DNA of 64,000 nt, taken from contig NZ_CP139558.1 of the NCBI RefSeq assembly GCF_034262375.1, positions 930,001 through 994,000 on the forward strand. Direction: 5' to 3'. The DNA is from Mucilaginibacter sabulilitoris. Its GTDB lineage: Bacteria; Bacteroidota; Bacteroidia; Sphingobacteriales; Sphingobacteriaceae. The notes under the pieces were generated by a model. The model did no database searches. It was not told the DNA's origin and saw only the letters and a list, made by a program, of their open reading frames with translations. The position numbers were made by a program, and so were the translations under genes. Below, piece by piece: positions 55,837 to 63,806 of the stretch (position 1 is the stretch's first letter; each line of letters begins with the position of its first letter).

Positions 55837-57402
55837 ATGAAGACAACCCTACTATGCGGACTTTTGTTCCTTTCCGGCCTGTTTACCGGATGTAAGAAAA
55901 ATGAAACAGCGGAACCAGCCGGCCATGCTGAACACTCATTAAGTTCCCATTTAAAAACCAACGCCATTGCAACAGTCTTGCCAGGAAGCCCTGATGATCC
56001 GAATATCCTTTATTTCGGGCGTTGGGATAAATCCAATTCGCTTCAGTATAACAGTGCCTGGGGCGGCGCTTATCTCAAAACTCAATTTACCGGTACAACT
56101 GTAAAGATCAAGGTTGGTACGACGGTCACGAATTATTATTACCGGATAGATAATGGCCCGTGGGTGATCAAAGCCGGGGTAAGCGGTACGGTGGACTTGA
56201 CGCCATCTCCGTTATCTGCAGGTCCCCACTCCCTGATCGTGGCGCAGGGAAAAGATTACAGTTATGTTTTTACCTTCCAGGGCCTCGTGCTCGACCCCGG
56301 GGCATCCACAAGCGCTCCTGCAGTGGGTGTTGACCTGATCGAATATATTGGAGACTCCATCACTGCCGGCTACTTTAACACCATGGCCGAAGTTTCCGAT
56401 TATGCGTGGATCGCGGCTGAACAACTCGGCGCGGAACATACCCAGATCGCCTACCCCGGAATTGCTTTGGTAACCGGGTACGGCGTTAATGCCGACAAGA
56501 CCGGTATGGATATGCAATACTTCAAAACGCAATCTCTGGCGTTTCCTTCGTCGCCGAACTGGGATTTTAGTAACTATTCCGCAAAGATCGTGGTGATCAA
56601 CCTGGGACAGAATGACGGCAGCTCAGCTGAGCCGGACAGTCTTTTCCAAAGTCACTACGCTACCTTATTAGCCGAAATCAGGACAAAATTTCCAAATGCG
56701 CACATCTTTGCCCTGCGGACGTTTCTGGGCGGACGTGCCGCACCTACTCAAGCTGCTGTGAATTCCCGAATTGCGGCAGGTGATGATAATGTCTATTTCA
56801 TTGATACCAATGGCTGGCTGACACCCAACAGTCCGGATTACCGTAATAGTAACGATGTACACCCGAGCGACGCCGGCCAGATAAAAGCGGCTAATAAGCT
56901 TGCGCCGATCCTGTCTTCCTTCCTGACAGGCGGTACTACACCATCACCGTACATAGTGGATAATTGCGATGCTGCAACAAACTGGACCTCACAAAACACG
57001 CTTACGTTAAATACTACAGATAAGAAAGAAGGAAATGCAGCCCTGCAATCCCTTGGATCGGGTACACTGGAGTTTCAGAAACATTTTACGGCATTCAATC
57101 CGGGAGCAACCACCGCCAACGGAGGCGCTATACAATTTTGGTATTACGTATCGGACGTTAGCAAACTCAGTTCTTCCAACCAGATCGAATTAGGCAGTGG
57201 CGGGAATGCTGACATTAATGAATATAACTGGAACATAGGTCCTTTAGTAAATGGCTGGAACTTTATTTCCAAGACATTTGCTTCAGCCGGAACAACCGGC
57301 GGAATACCAGACATAACCGCATTAAACTGGCTTCGGATCTACCATAGTAAAACGGCTTCGGTCACCACCAGAATTGACGGAATCCGGATTGTCCACTATT
57401 AA
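55837..57402 (+). CDS. CE2-like SGNH esterase lipoprotein with C-terminal carbohydrate-binding-like domain
   Basis: A 521-residue lipoprotein (signal ending LFTGCKK). Residues about 55-160 are the CE2 N-terminal sandwich (YFGRWDKSN, WGGAYLKTQF). Residues about 165-365 form the SGNH hydrolase with YIGDSITAGY as nucleophile block, NLGQND as block III and NDVHPSDAGQ supplying Asp/His. The extra ~150 residues are beta-rich (LEFQKHFTAFNPG, GWNFISKTF) and resemble a carbohydrate-binding module. It is a paralogue of the esterase at 32262 and has its own operator-bearing promoter. Probable role: deacylation of the polysaccharide at the cell surface. Confidence 0.83.
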   Translation: MKTTLLCGLLFLSGLFTGCKKNETAEPAGHAEHSLSSHLKTNAIATVLPGSPDDPNILYFGRWDKSNSLQYNSAWGGAYLKTQFTGTTVKIKVGTTVTNYYYRIDNGPWVIKAGVSGTVDLTPSPLSAGPHSLIVAQGKDYSYVFTFQGLVLDPGASTSAPAVGVDLIEYIGDSITAGYFNTMAEVSDYAWIAAEQLGAEHTQIAYPGIALVTGYGVNADKTGMDMQYFKTQSLAFPSSPNWDFSNYSAKIVVINLGQNDGSSAEPDSLFQSHYATLLAEIRTKFPNAHIFALRTFLGGRAAPTQAAVNSRIAAGDDNVYFIDTNGWLTPNSPDYRNSNDVHPSDAGQIKAANKLAPILSSFLTGGTTPSPYIVDNCDAATNWTSQNTLTLNTTDKKEGNAALQSLGSGTLEFQKHFTAFNPGATTANGGAIQFWYYVSDVSKLSSSNQIELGSGGNADINEYNWNIGPLVNGWNFISKTFASAGTTGGIPDITALNWLRIYHSKTASVTTRIDGIRIVHY

Positions 57403-57414
57403 GGCCAAAAACGA

Positions 57415-57436
57415 ATGCCTGGTCACTGCCGGGCAT
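57415..57436 (+). terminator. Hairpin after the esterase gene
   Basis: ATGCCTGG pairs with CCGGGCAT (one G-U) over a 6-nt loop, 12 bp after the stop. Arms are the same as the palindrome at 46077-46098. Confidence 0.65.
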
Positions 57437-57466
57437 CTATTAACAATCCTTGCCAATAAAATACTG

Positions 57467-57505
57467 TGTAAGATTATAAATTATTCATTGTTTTATAATC
57501 TTACA
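57467..57505. terminator. Bidirectional 14-bp AT-rich stem-loop
   Basis: TGTAAGATTATAAA and its exact complement flank an 11-nt loop between the converging esterase and E1-like genes. It marks the border between the polysaccharide locus and the ubiquitin-like operon. Confidence 0.65.
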
Positions 57506-57633
57506 TATTATTCACTGGAAGGCACAAACAAGTTTTGATCTTGCATCGCAATGTTTCGTACTCATTAAAAATCTATATTTGAAGGTAGCGCCGGAAAGGA
57601 GATTGTTCATGCCGCTGAATCCCAATGATTGTT

Positions 57634-59166
57634 TTAAATATCCCCGGCGTATTTTCTGTAATATTGATCTTTAAAGTCGTCATCGCAACATATACAAGTC
57701 CTATCCTGTGGCTTTAATACGGCTTCATTTAGGTAATCACTTAAAGGTTTCAATAGGTTGATCCGCGTCATTGAAACCATTGGCTCTGTTCGGATATCCG
57801 CGCTTTTAATTATCAACTCTGAGGCAAGTAAGATTCCTGCAAGGGCTGATTGAAAAGCCATAGGCGTCTCCACCTGGCTGTTGCTCTCATGACCTATTAA
57901 AACCCCACCACAAAAAACGGCATGATAAAATTCTCTGATTGGCCTGCCTACATATGGAGTTAACAGATCGATAGGGACAGATTTGCCTGCAGCGATCTTT
58001 GCAAGCCAGATCTCGTCTATTGCGGCATTATTATACAACATTTCCCTTATAGTAACCTCCTCTTGCAAGAGTCCGAAAGACTCCGCGATCAGTACGGATT
58101 CCGATTTTGACCCTGATTTTGGGGGATAAAGGCAAGCCAGGCAGGCGTCTTTCAAAAAATCAAAATGGCGCGAGATTCCCAAATCGGTTGGTTGAGTCCA
58201 AGCATTGAGAATGTATTTTGGCAACGAACCTTGTATGTTTATTCTGTCAGGTGCATTATCCACCGCAATTAATACCGTATCCATATGCCAATTATTCCGA
58301 TCAGCTAAAAAAGATGACCAGTCGCCAAAATGGGGGACAATATTCAGCGTGGTCTCTTTCAGATAATCCGCTGCAAGTTCCGTTTTACACCGATCCTTAT
58401 CATTCTGTAGCGCCATAATATAACGCTGTAAATTAGATAAATCTATCTTCTCCGGATCAATTAAATGAACTGTTCCTTCCAGTAAGGGTATTTTGGAAAG
58501 CGCCCATACAGCGCCATTACCTACTGCCCCCAAACCAACTAAAATTGTTTCAGGCAGGGCAAGGGCCGCGTCGCCGATGTCATTGCTTGAGGTTTCGCCG
58601 GAATCATTTTTCTTTTCAAAATCAACCAGGGACAAATTAAATGCTGTATCGAGTTGGGCATTTTGCAATTGGTCCGCAAAGACATGTCTAAAAACATTAG
58701 CTGCGCCGAAGCAGGCTGCCGCGCCGGCAGCAAAAGGATTTAATGAGTCGGCTGAGCCGACTGGTGCAACTGGTGAGAACCGAACATTCCATCCATCCGA
58801 ACCAATGTAAAAAACAGGAGTTGTTCTCGTAATAGGAGTGTTTCCTACCGCTATCGTGGCCACAAAGGCCTCGGCTTCAAGTTCAATTTCAGGATTGATG
58901 GCTTGCGCCAGTGCTATTAACCGATGTTTGTAATCTGCAGTATCAGGTTCCAACTCTGTGAACACAATTTTCGGGTACAGCCGCGCCAATATTCTTATCG
59001 TCAATTCCAGTGTTGCTATTCCCTCGCCGCTTTTTACAGCATTTCCGTCAAATGTAACTTCGATAGCGGATGTCAATAACCTGTTTTCAAATTCGGTCCT
59101 GTCGTATCCCTGTAATATTTGTGACGCCGCCAAGGCGGATTTATCAAAAAAGTTTGCTAAAGCCAT
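57634..59166 (-). CDS. E1-like ubiquitin-activating (ThiF-fold) enzyme
   Basis: A 510-residue protein. Residues 1-200 are an N-terminal domain without a clear match. Residues about 205-400 are a ThiF/E1 adenylation domain: nucleotide loop VGLGAVGNGAV (210-220), acidic LIDPEKIDLSNLQRY, the R/K-bearing DRCKTELAADYL, and VLIAVDNAPDR. The catalytic cysteine candidates are in ACLACLYPP (C342/C345). The C-terminus ends with a cysteine cluster TCICCDD (C491, C493, C494), probably structural zinc. The expected reaction is adenylation of the Ubl C-terminus and transfer to the E1 cysteine, then to the E2. Its start overlaps the JAB gene by 10 bases. It is the last gene of the four-gene operon. Confidence 0.87.
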   Translation of the reverse strand: MALANFFDKSALAASQILQGYDRTEFENRLLTSAIEVTFDGNAVKSGEGIATLELTIRILARLYPKIVFTELEPDTADYKHRLIALAQAINPEIELEAEAFVATIAVGNTPITRTTPVFYIGSDGWNVRFSPVAPVGSADSLNPFAAGAAACFGAANVFRHVFADQLQNAQLDTAFNLSLVDFEKKNDSGETSSNDIGDAALALPETILVGLGAVGNGAVWALSKIPLLEGTVHLIDPEKIDLSNLQRYIMALQNDKDRCKTELAADYLKETTLNIVPHFGDWSSFLADRNNWHMDTVLIAVDNAPDRINIQGSLPKYILNAWTQPTDLGISRHFDFLKDACLACLYPPKSGSKSESVLIAESFGLLQEEVTIREMLYNNAAIDEIWLAKIAAGKSVPIDLLTPYVGRPIREFYHAVFCGGVLIGHESNSQVETPMAFQSALAGILLASELIIKSADIRTEPMVSMTRINLLKPLSDYLNEAVLKPQDRTCICCDDDFKDQYYRKYAGDI

Positions 59167-59705
59167 AACCAGAATTTATACCATTTGAGAGCATTTTTTT
59201 GCTCCGGGAGGTCTTCGATAATTTCAAAATAATTTTCTTTTTCACGTTGCGCCATTTCAGTCCACCCTGTTTTCGGCAACAGTTGGTAAATGGCCCATTC
59301 CTTAAGATTTACACCGCCACGGGCAAAGTTCGGTACGACTATTGAAATGCCGCCGACTATTGTAACAATAGGATAGGCATCGTCTGTGTCCGAATGGTAG
59401 GCCGCTCCGGGATGACTGTGTATTTGTGCAAATAATTGCAAACCGTTATCAAAGAGCTCCAATCCAATACGGTGTAATTCGTCACCCTCAACCACATAAA
59501 TAAGACCGCCTTCGACATTTCCTGCTTTTTGCTCGGGTATAATTGTACGTTGAATGTTAAATATATTACCCTCGCGGACGCCAGCAAAAAGCGCTACTCC
59601 TTCTACCCGGCGGGTCCCTGCTTTATAAAGCCAATTAATGGCCACTTGGGCGCAGCTTCGGGGAAGCCGCACCTTTTCAATGTCTAGGAATCCTGACTTT
59701 GTCAT
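59157..59705 (-). CDS. JAB/JAMM (MPN) metalloprotease, deubiquitinase-like
   Basis: A 182-residue zinc peptidase of the prokaryotic JAB group. The JAMM pattern is visible: glutamate in RRVEGVALFAG (about E35), QIHSHPG (H96, H98) and the following serine/aspartate in HSDTDDAYP (S105, D108). Such enzymes trim the C-terminus of ubiquitin-like precursors and remove them from targets. Here it would need to cut the Ubl after its Gly-Gly, since two residues follow. Its ATG overlaps the stop of the E2-like gene (ATGA), indicating tight co-translation. Confidence 0.88.
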   Translation of the reverse strand: MTKSGFLDIEKVRLPRSCAQVAINWLYKAGTRRVEGVALFAGVREGNIFNIQRTIIPEQKAGNVEGGLIYVVEGDELHRIGLELFDNGLQLFAQIHSHPGAAYHSDTDDAYPIVTIVGGISIVVPNFARGGVNLKEWAIYQLLPKTGWTEMAQREKENYFEIIEDLPEQKNALKWYKFWLWL

Positions 59706-60370
59706 AATGGAACACTGGCTATGTCAATAGTAAATATTAATCCTTGTGATTGTACCTGCACCACACCGGGAGCGGGTTGCTGCACATTGAAGCTTTGGGG
59801 ACAGTATCCATTGATTGGATGCGTGCCATACTGATGTAATTGGTCGATCAAAAATCCGAGCGTCCCTTCTCCCATTCTACGATGGCTGAACCAGGGGTCA
59901 TTTGAATGGTAAGGGTGATGATGGTATTCCCTCACGCCAGGCAGGCATACAAATGGAATTTGATGAGGCTGATGAGCTTGAATCAGGTAGCTAATGTTGG
60001 GTGCAGCCTGGGTTTGTCCCGCAGTTCCTGTACCAGGAGCTTTTCTGGGCATAAAGCTTCCCAATTGATTAAGCTTTACTGGCGCCTCCGTTAGCGGATC
60101 TATAAACTGCACAGATGGCGCTTCCAAATCATAATTAGTAAAATTTATCTTTACTGCAAAAACGGTCATCAGGGGCCGCATCCGGGCAGCAGTAAAAGCT
60201 AGAAGAATATCAGGGAACGAAGCTCTGAGTAAAATGATACCCCGTTCCCTGTAATGGGTTTCGACTTGCTTAAAGTTTCCCAATTCCCTTTCAAATTTCG
60301 CCCGGGATACTTCAGGATCGACAGTTTGCCGGCTATTGATCGCTTGCGATATACTCTGTGGATCAGCCAT
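59702..60370 (-). CDS. E2-like conjugating enzyme with histidine-rich motif
   Basis: A 222-residue protein. The start MADPQSISQA lies 4 bp after the Ubl stop; an upstream TTG would overlap the Ubl. The region about 25-175 has an E2-like order: beta strands (GIILLRASFPDILLAFT, TVFAVKINFTNYDLEAP), then HQIPFVCLPG with C142 as the candidate active cysteine in the 'CL' context of E2 enzymes. A His-rich EYHHHPYHSNDPWFSHRR follows, which may bind metal or shape the active site. A 25-residue linker rich in Gly, Thr and Gln precedes it. Assignment rests on these motifs and on lying between Ubl and JAB genes. Confidence 0.72.
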   Translation of the reverse strand: MADPQSISQAINSRQTVDPEVSRAKFERELGNFKQVETHYRERGIILLRASFPDILLAFTAARMRPLMTVFAVKINFTNYDLEAPSVQFIDPLTEAPVKLNQLGSFMPRKAPGTGTAGQTQAAPNISYLIQAHQPHQIPFVCLPGVREYHHHPYHSNDPWFSHRRMGEGTLGFLIDQLHQYGTHPINGYCPQSFNVQQPAPGVVQVQSQGLIFTIDIASVPL

Positions 60371-60374
60371 ATTA

Positions 60375-60755
60375 TTATTTTTGTCCGCCAACTCCAGCTG
60401 CCAGGCTCATAACCAATTGCGCCCCGTCCACTAGACCATAATCCTCAACAGTTTTATTCAAATCTAAGATTGCACCATCTCTGGTTTTTAAAGTCCAGTC
60501 GCTCAGTGGCCTTCCCGTATTGCCGGTCTGTTCAAGTGCCTTTTGGGCAATGACTTGCATCTTTTGTTTAGGGTTAGCCTCTATTGTGGTAGCGGTGCCG
60601 CTTACGATAACCGTTATAGATATTTTTTTGTCCCCCTTTGGGTCATTGCCGTTGTTGTCATTGCCATGCCCATTATTTTCTTTTCCTGTTTCGGCGTTAT
60701 TTGAAGGCGCATCTTTTTTATCAATTCCCGAATTTTCCTTGTCTTCGCTAATCAT
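60375..60755 (-). CDS. Ubiquitin-like modifier (Ubl) with Gly-Gly-Gln-Lys tail
   Basis: A 126-residue protein. Residues 1-42 are a disordered Asn/Gly/Asp/Lys-rich leader. Residues about 44-118 form a beta-grasp fold resembling ubiquitin: KKISITVIVSGTATTIEA, QKMQVIAQKALEQTG, LSDWTLKTRDGAILDLNK and LVDGAQLVMSLAAG. The tail GVGGQK carries the Gly-Gly (123-124) used by ubiquitin-like proteins, followed by two residues that must be removed before conjugation. ATG 60755 is preferred to a TTG two codons earlier. It is the first gene of the Ubl-E2-JAB-E1 operon. Confidence 0.85.
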   Translation of the reverse strand: MISEDKENSGIDKKDAPSNNAETGKENNGHGNDNNGNDPKGDKKISITVIVSGTATTIEANPKQKMQVIAQKALEQTGNTGRPLSDWTLKTRDGAILDLNKTVEDYGLVDGAQLVMSLAAGVGGQK

Positions 60756-60789
60756 ATTCAAATTATTATTTTAAATTGTACACCGAAAT

Positions 60790-60830
60790 TACCATGAAGC
60801 GTGACATCCCATATGTCACGCTTCATGGTA
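60790..60830. promoter_or_regulatory. Perfect 18-bp palindrome in the divergent promoter region
   Basis: TACCATGAAGCGTGACAT is followed by the 5-nt spacer CCCAT and its exact reverse complement. It lies between the divergent Ubl and sigma-like genes, 34 bp from the Ubl ATG and 16 bp from the TTG of the sigma-like gene. It is either an operator for an autoregulating dimer or an RNA hairpin shared by both leaders. Confidence 0.6.
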
Positions 60831-60846
60831 TCTTAATTGTAAACTT

Positions 60847-61479
60847 TTGTTAACCCAAACGGAAATTTATCAACTCTCAGATATTAAATTGCTTGAGCTA
60901 CTATGTTCGAGCGACGACGATCACTTATTGTATGAACAATTTGTTAATCGGTTTTTGAAAGATGTCCAGGATGAATGTAAACGTTTATGTGAAAGACGAA
61001 AACTGGATACGCACATAGGCATTCAGATTGCTCACGAGACCTTTGAAAGGCTGAAGAAATATAAATCATTTAAGACAGATCGGATCAAACTTGTCGATGA
61101 ACGCAAAGCTATTCTTTCTTACTTAAATAGAATATCCACTACCTTATTTAACACTTACCATAAACATAATGAGGACAAGGGCACAATTCACAAGACCTAT
61201 TTTGACGATATACTTGGTGGCACGGACTGTTCTGCTACAGATGCAAAAGTATTGAAGGAGAGAAAGGACCTGGCAATTTTTATATTTAAAAAGCTTAATA
61301 TTAAAGAACAAAAGATAATTTTGGCCGACTTGGAATATAAAAGACATCATAAATACCTACCGGATGACGTTATAGATTCATTAGCGGAGGAGCTTAACAT
61401 TAAACGGGACTCGGTACGCAAAATACGGGAGCGAGCGATTGAGAAAATTAAAAATGCCATCAATGAAATCAACCAATAA
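60847..61479 (+). CDS. Sigma-70-like / helix-turn-helix regulator, divergent from the Ubl operon
   Basis: A 210-residue protein. The C-terminal ~50 residues (DDVIDSLAEELNIKRDSVRK, then IRERAIEKIKN) form a region-4-type helix-turn-helix. The middle (IGIQIAHETFERLKKYKSFK) resembles sigma region 2, so the family is ECF-like but divergent. The start is a TTG giving MLTQTEIYQLSD; no in-frame ATG exists between the upstream stop at 60802 and this point. The perfect palindrome ends 16 bp before. The gene is head-to-head with the Ubl operon and overlaps or abuts the next gene, so it probably controls the operon. Confidence 0.7.
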   Translation: MLTQTEIYQLSDIKLLELLCSSDDDHLLYEQFVNRFLKDVQDECKRLCERRKLDTHIGIQIAHETFERLKKYKSFKTDRIKLVDERKAILSYLNRISTTLFNTYHKHNEDKGTIHKTYFDDILGGTDCSATDAKVLKERKDLAIFIFKKLNIKEQKIILADLEYKRHHKYLPDDVIDSLAEELNIKRDSVRKIRERAIEKIKNAINEINQ

Positions 61480-62170
61480 AGAAAACATGAGATTCTCTCT
61501 GGAAGATTTTGAAAAAGGGCTAATGCTGGCAGGCTATTTAATGCCTAAATCTGTAGCGGAGTTAAATGAACGTGAAGCCGTCGAGGCTTATGAACAGGAG
61601 ACGGAAATTAACCCAAAAAAACTTTACTTCAAAAGAGTTGTATTGGCTGCAGAGATTGTCTCCAAGCTAAATCAGGAACCAACGCTCGGGAGAATCAAGT
61701 TTCAAAAATTAGTTTATCTATGTGAGAATGCGGCAGAAATGCACATGGAAGGCAGATATCAAAAGCAGGCGGCAGGGCCGTTTGACAACCGGTTTATGCA
61801 TACGATTGCCCGAGAATTTGAGAAAAACAAATGGTTTGCAGTTGAAAGAGAGTTAAACGGAAACTACGCTCGTTCCAAATATATTCCTTTAGAGAATGCG
61901 CAGGGGTATAAGAAATATTATGAAAATTACTTCAAACAGGAGGATGATAAAATTCAATACATTATCGAACTCTTCAGGAAGAAAAGTACTGACTATACGG
62001 AAATGGCTACAACCATTTTTGCTTGCTATTTAGAACTAAAGAAGATTAACAACGTCCGGTGGGAAAGTTTAATCAAATTATTCTACGATTGGTCAGACAA
62101 GAAAAAAAGATTTCCGGAACAAGAAGTACTTGCCTCGTTTGAATGGCTGGAAGAGCACGGGGTAATTTAA
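61463..62170 (+). CDS. Panacea-like / DUF4065-related protein (tentative)
   Basis: A 235-residue protein translated from ATG 61463 (MKSTNKENMRF), overlapping the sigma-like gene; ATG 61487 is an alternative giving no overlap. The core block LGRIKFQKLVYLCENAAEMH, then YQKQAAGPFDNRFMHTIA, resembles Panacea/SocA-like domains found in antitoxins and in proteins near restriction systems. The rest is helical with many lysines and ends in SFEWLEEHGVI. No catalytic motif is seen. Its position suggests it works with the regulator or with the Ubl system. The family call is by motif memory and uncertain. Confidence 0.5.
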   Translation: MKSTNKENMRFSLEDFEKGLMLAGYLMPKSVAELNEREAVEAYEQETEINPKKLYFKRVVLAAEIVSKLNQEPTLGRIKFQKLVYLCENAAEMHMEGRYQKQAAGPFDNRFMHTIAREFEKNKWFAVERELNGNYARSKYIPLENAQGYKKYYENYFKQEDDKIQYIIELFRKKSTDYTEMATTIFACYLELKKINNVRWESLIKLFYDWSDKKKRFPEQEVLASFEWLEEHGVI

Positions 62171-62199
62171 TAAAAAGCTACTCCATTAATCACCTGTAG

Positions 62200-62346
62200 G
62201 ACGAATTACACCACTTTATTACGCAAGCTGTCGGTCAGGACCACCTGCACGATTTAATGGACAGTACCAGCCACTTATACTTTTTCATGAGGTTGCAGAT
62301 GATATGTTCCTCAGGATACGAAATGACGGGAGCAGATGTACAGTAA
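62200..62346 (+). pseudogene. Open-frame fragment of unknown origin
   Basis: Directly after an in-frame stop, 48 codons remain open (DELHHFITQAVGQDHLHDLM, then DSTSHLYFFMRLQMICSS) up to a stop at 62344. The composition is protein-like, but no start codon exists before an internal ATG at 62257. It may be the end of a lost gene. No family recognised. Confidence 0.25.
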
Positions 62347-62498
62347 ACCAACCTTAGCAACCTGGTCGGGCGAACCTTTAAAATACCTAATTGCTCCGCT
62401 CATCCTTTATTGTCATCTTAAAGTCACGGTTTGTTTTTTTGGATGATTGTTGTAAGGGGCGGGTCTTCTATTCGACCAACCCGATAAATTATAACAAC

Positions 62499-63806
62499 AT
62501 GAATCAATTGAAAAACATGAAGACGTGGGTATTCGCGGCCCTCATTCCGGTAAGCCTCGCGGCCTGTAAAAAAGACGATAAAAATAAGGATGGTGACAGC
62601 CCCCAATCCACTACCCTAATGGTAGAAAACGTCCTGAAATCTCAACCACTAGTTGAATCGGGAACGTTTCAGGGAAACGGAACTCCAGCGCTGATCTTTC
62701 CCGGACAATCAACAACCATCACATTTTCCGCTGCCAAAGGGGAAGCACTTTCTTTCGCGACCATGTACGGCTGGTCCAATGACCTTTTCTTTGCTCCTGC
62801 TAATCCGGGCATCAAAGTTTATGACAACGATGGCAACCCGATCGAAGGGGACGTTTCCGCACAGGTGAAGTTATGGGATAACGGCACGCGGATCAATCAG
62901 AAACCCGGTGCAACTGTTAATCATCCGGGCACCGCTGATAACAAAAACATTACCGAAGTAACCGGAGCGGATGCGCAGGGTAACACCTATTTAGAAGCAA
63001 GTAAACTGGTCAAAGCTACCTTGAAGTACAATGGAAATTCGCAATTCACCCTGACTTTGCAAAATACGAGTGGCGGCACCACCAACGAAACTCCCTTAAG
63101 CCCTGGTGTTTGGAGCGTTTCGTATATTGTCGGCGGAAATTTACTTGCCCCAACCCCACTTTATGAAAGTGGCAAGCCGACAGCAAATGGATTGACAAAT
63201 ATCGCAGAGGCAGGCGACAACGTGGCACTGAGTGCTTATGTCAAATCGATCACCGGCATATTTACACCTTTATCTCCTGTTTTAGCTGTAGTATACAATG
63301 GCATAGAAAACCCGATCTACAAAGTCGGTGAGAAAGATCGTGGAAAAGGATTGACCTTGATCGCACAACAGGGAAATGCAGCTACTCTTGCCGCATATCT
63401 GAAAACCTTTCCTGGCGTAAAAGCGGTTTATGTGCTTCCAGCACCTACAACCACTGTATTGCTGCCGCAGGTAGGCAATACTCCCGGAGGTATTGTTTCG
63501 CAGGAACTAAGTGTCAGTAAGGGTGACCGTCTGGCTATTGCCACTATGTATGGCTTTTCCAATGACTGGTTCTTTTCATCAGTAGATAATGGTGTTGATG
63601 CCACCCAAAAAGGCGATATTTCCGGATCGATCAAATTATTTGATGACGGAACAGCGATCAACCAATTCCCAGGCGCCGGCCTTACGCAATTTAACCTTGC
63701 CGGTACACCGCTTAAAGAAGATCAGCCAATTGCGGCAGTTCCGAATCCAAACGCATTTACCACATTGCCGGAAATCAGCAATATCATAAAAGTTACTTTG
63801 AAATAG
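62499..63806 (+). CDS. Spondin-domain lipoprotein (two Spondin_N-like repeats)
   Basis: A 435-residue exported lipoprotein. The start MNQLKNMKTW gives a signal peptide with lipobox LAAC and KKDD behind it; longer frames include unlikely leader sequence. Two homologous halves each resemble a Spondin_N-type beta sandwich: FATMYGWSNDLFFAPA with VKLWDNGTRINQKPGA in the first, and IATMYGFSNDWFFSS with IKLFDDGTAINQFPGA in the second. The family is known in animal extracellular matrix proteins and in environmental bacteria, often without a known role. It has its own terminator and no clear link to the neighbours. Confidence 0.82.
   Translation: MNQLKNMKTWVFAALIPVSLAACKKDDKNKDGDSPQSTTLMVENVLKSQPLVESGTFQGNGTPALIFPGQSTTITFSAAKGEALSFATMYGWSNDLFFAPANPGIKVYDNDGNPIEGDVSAQVKLWDNGTRINQKPGATVNHPGTADNKNITEVTGADAQGNTYLEASKLVKATLKYNGNSQFTLTLQNTSGGTTNETPLSPGVWSVSYIVGGNLLAPTPLYESGKPTANGLTNIAEAGDNVALSAYVKSITGIFTPLSPVLAVVYNGIENPIYKVGEKDRGKGLTLIAQQGNAATLAAYLKTFPGVKAVYVLPAPTTTVLLPQVGNTPGGIVSQELSVSKGDRLAIATMYGFSNDWFFSSVDNGVDATQKGDISGSIKLFDDGTAINQFPGAGLTQFNLAGTPLKEDQPIAAVPNPNAFTTLPEISNIIKVTLK

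Noticed and set aside
57634..60755. Type II CBASS (Cap2/Cap3) instead of a Ubl operon
   Set aside because: E1, E2 and JAB genes are separate, a Ubl gene is present, and no cyclic-nucleotide synthase or effector is nearby.
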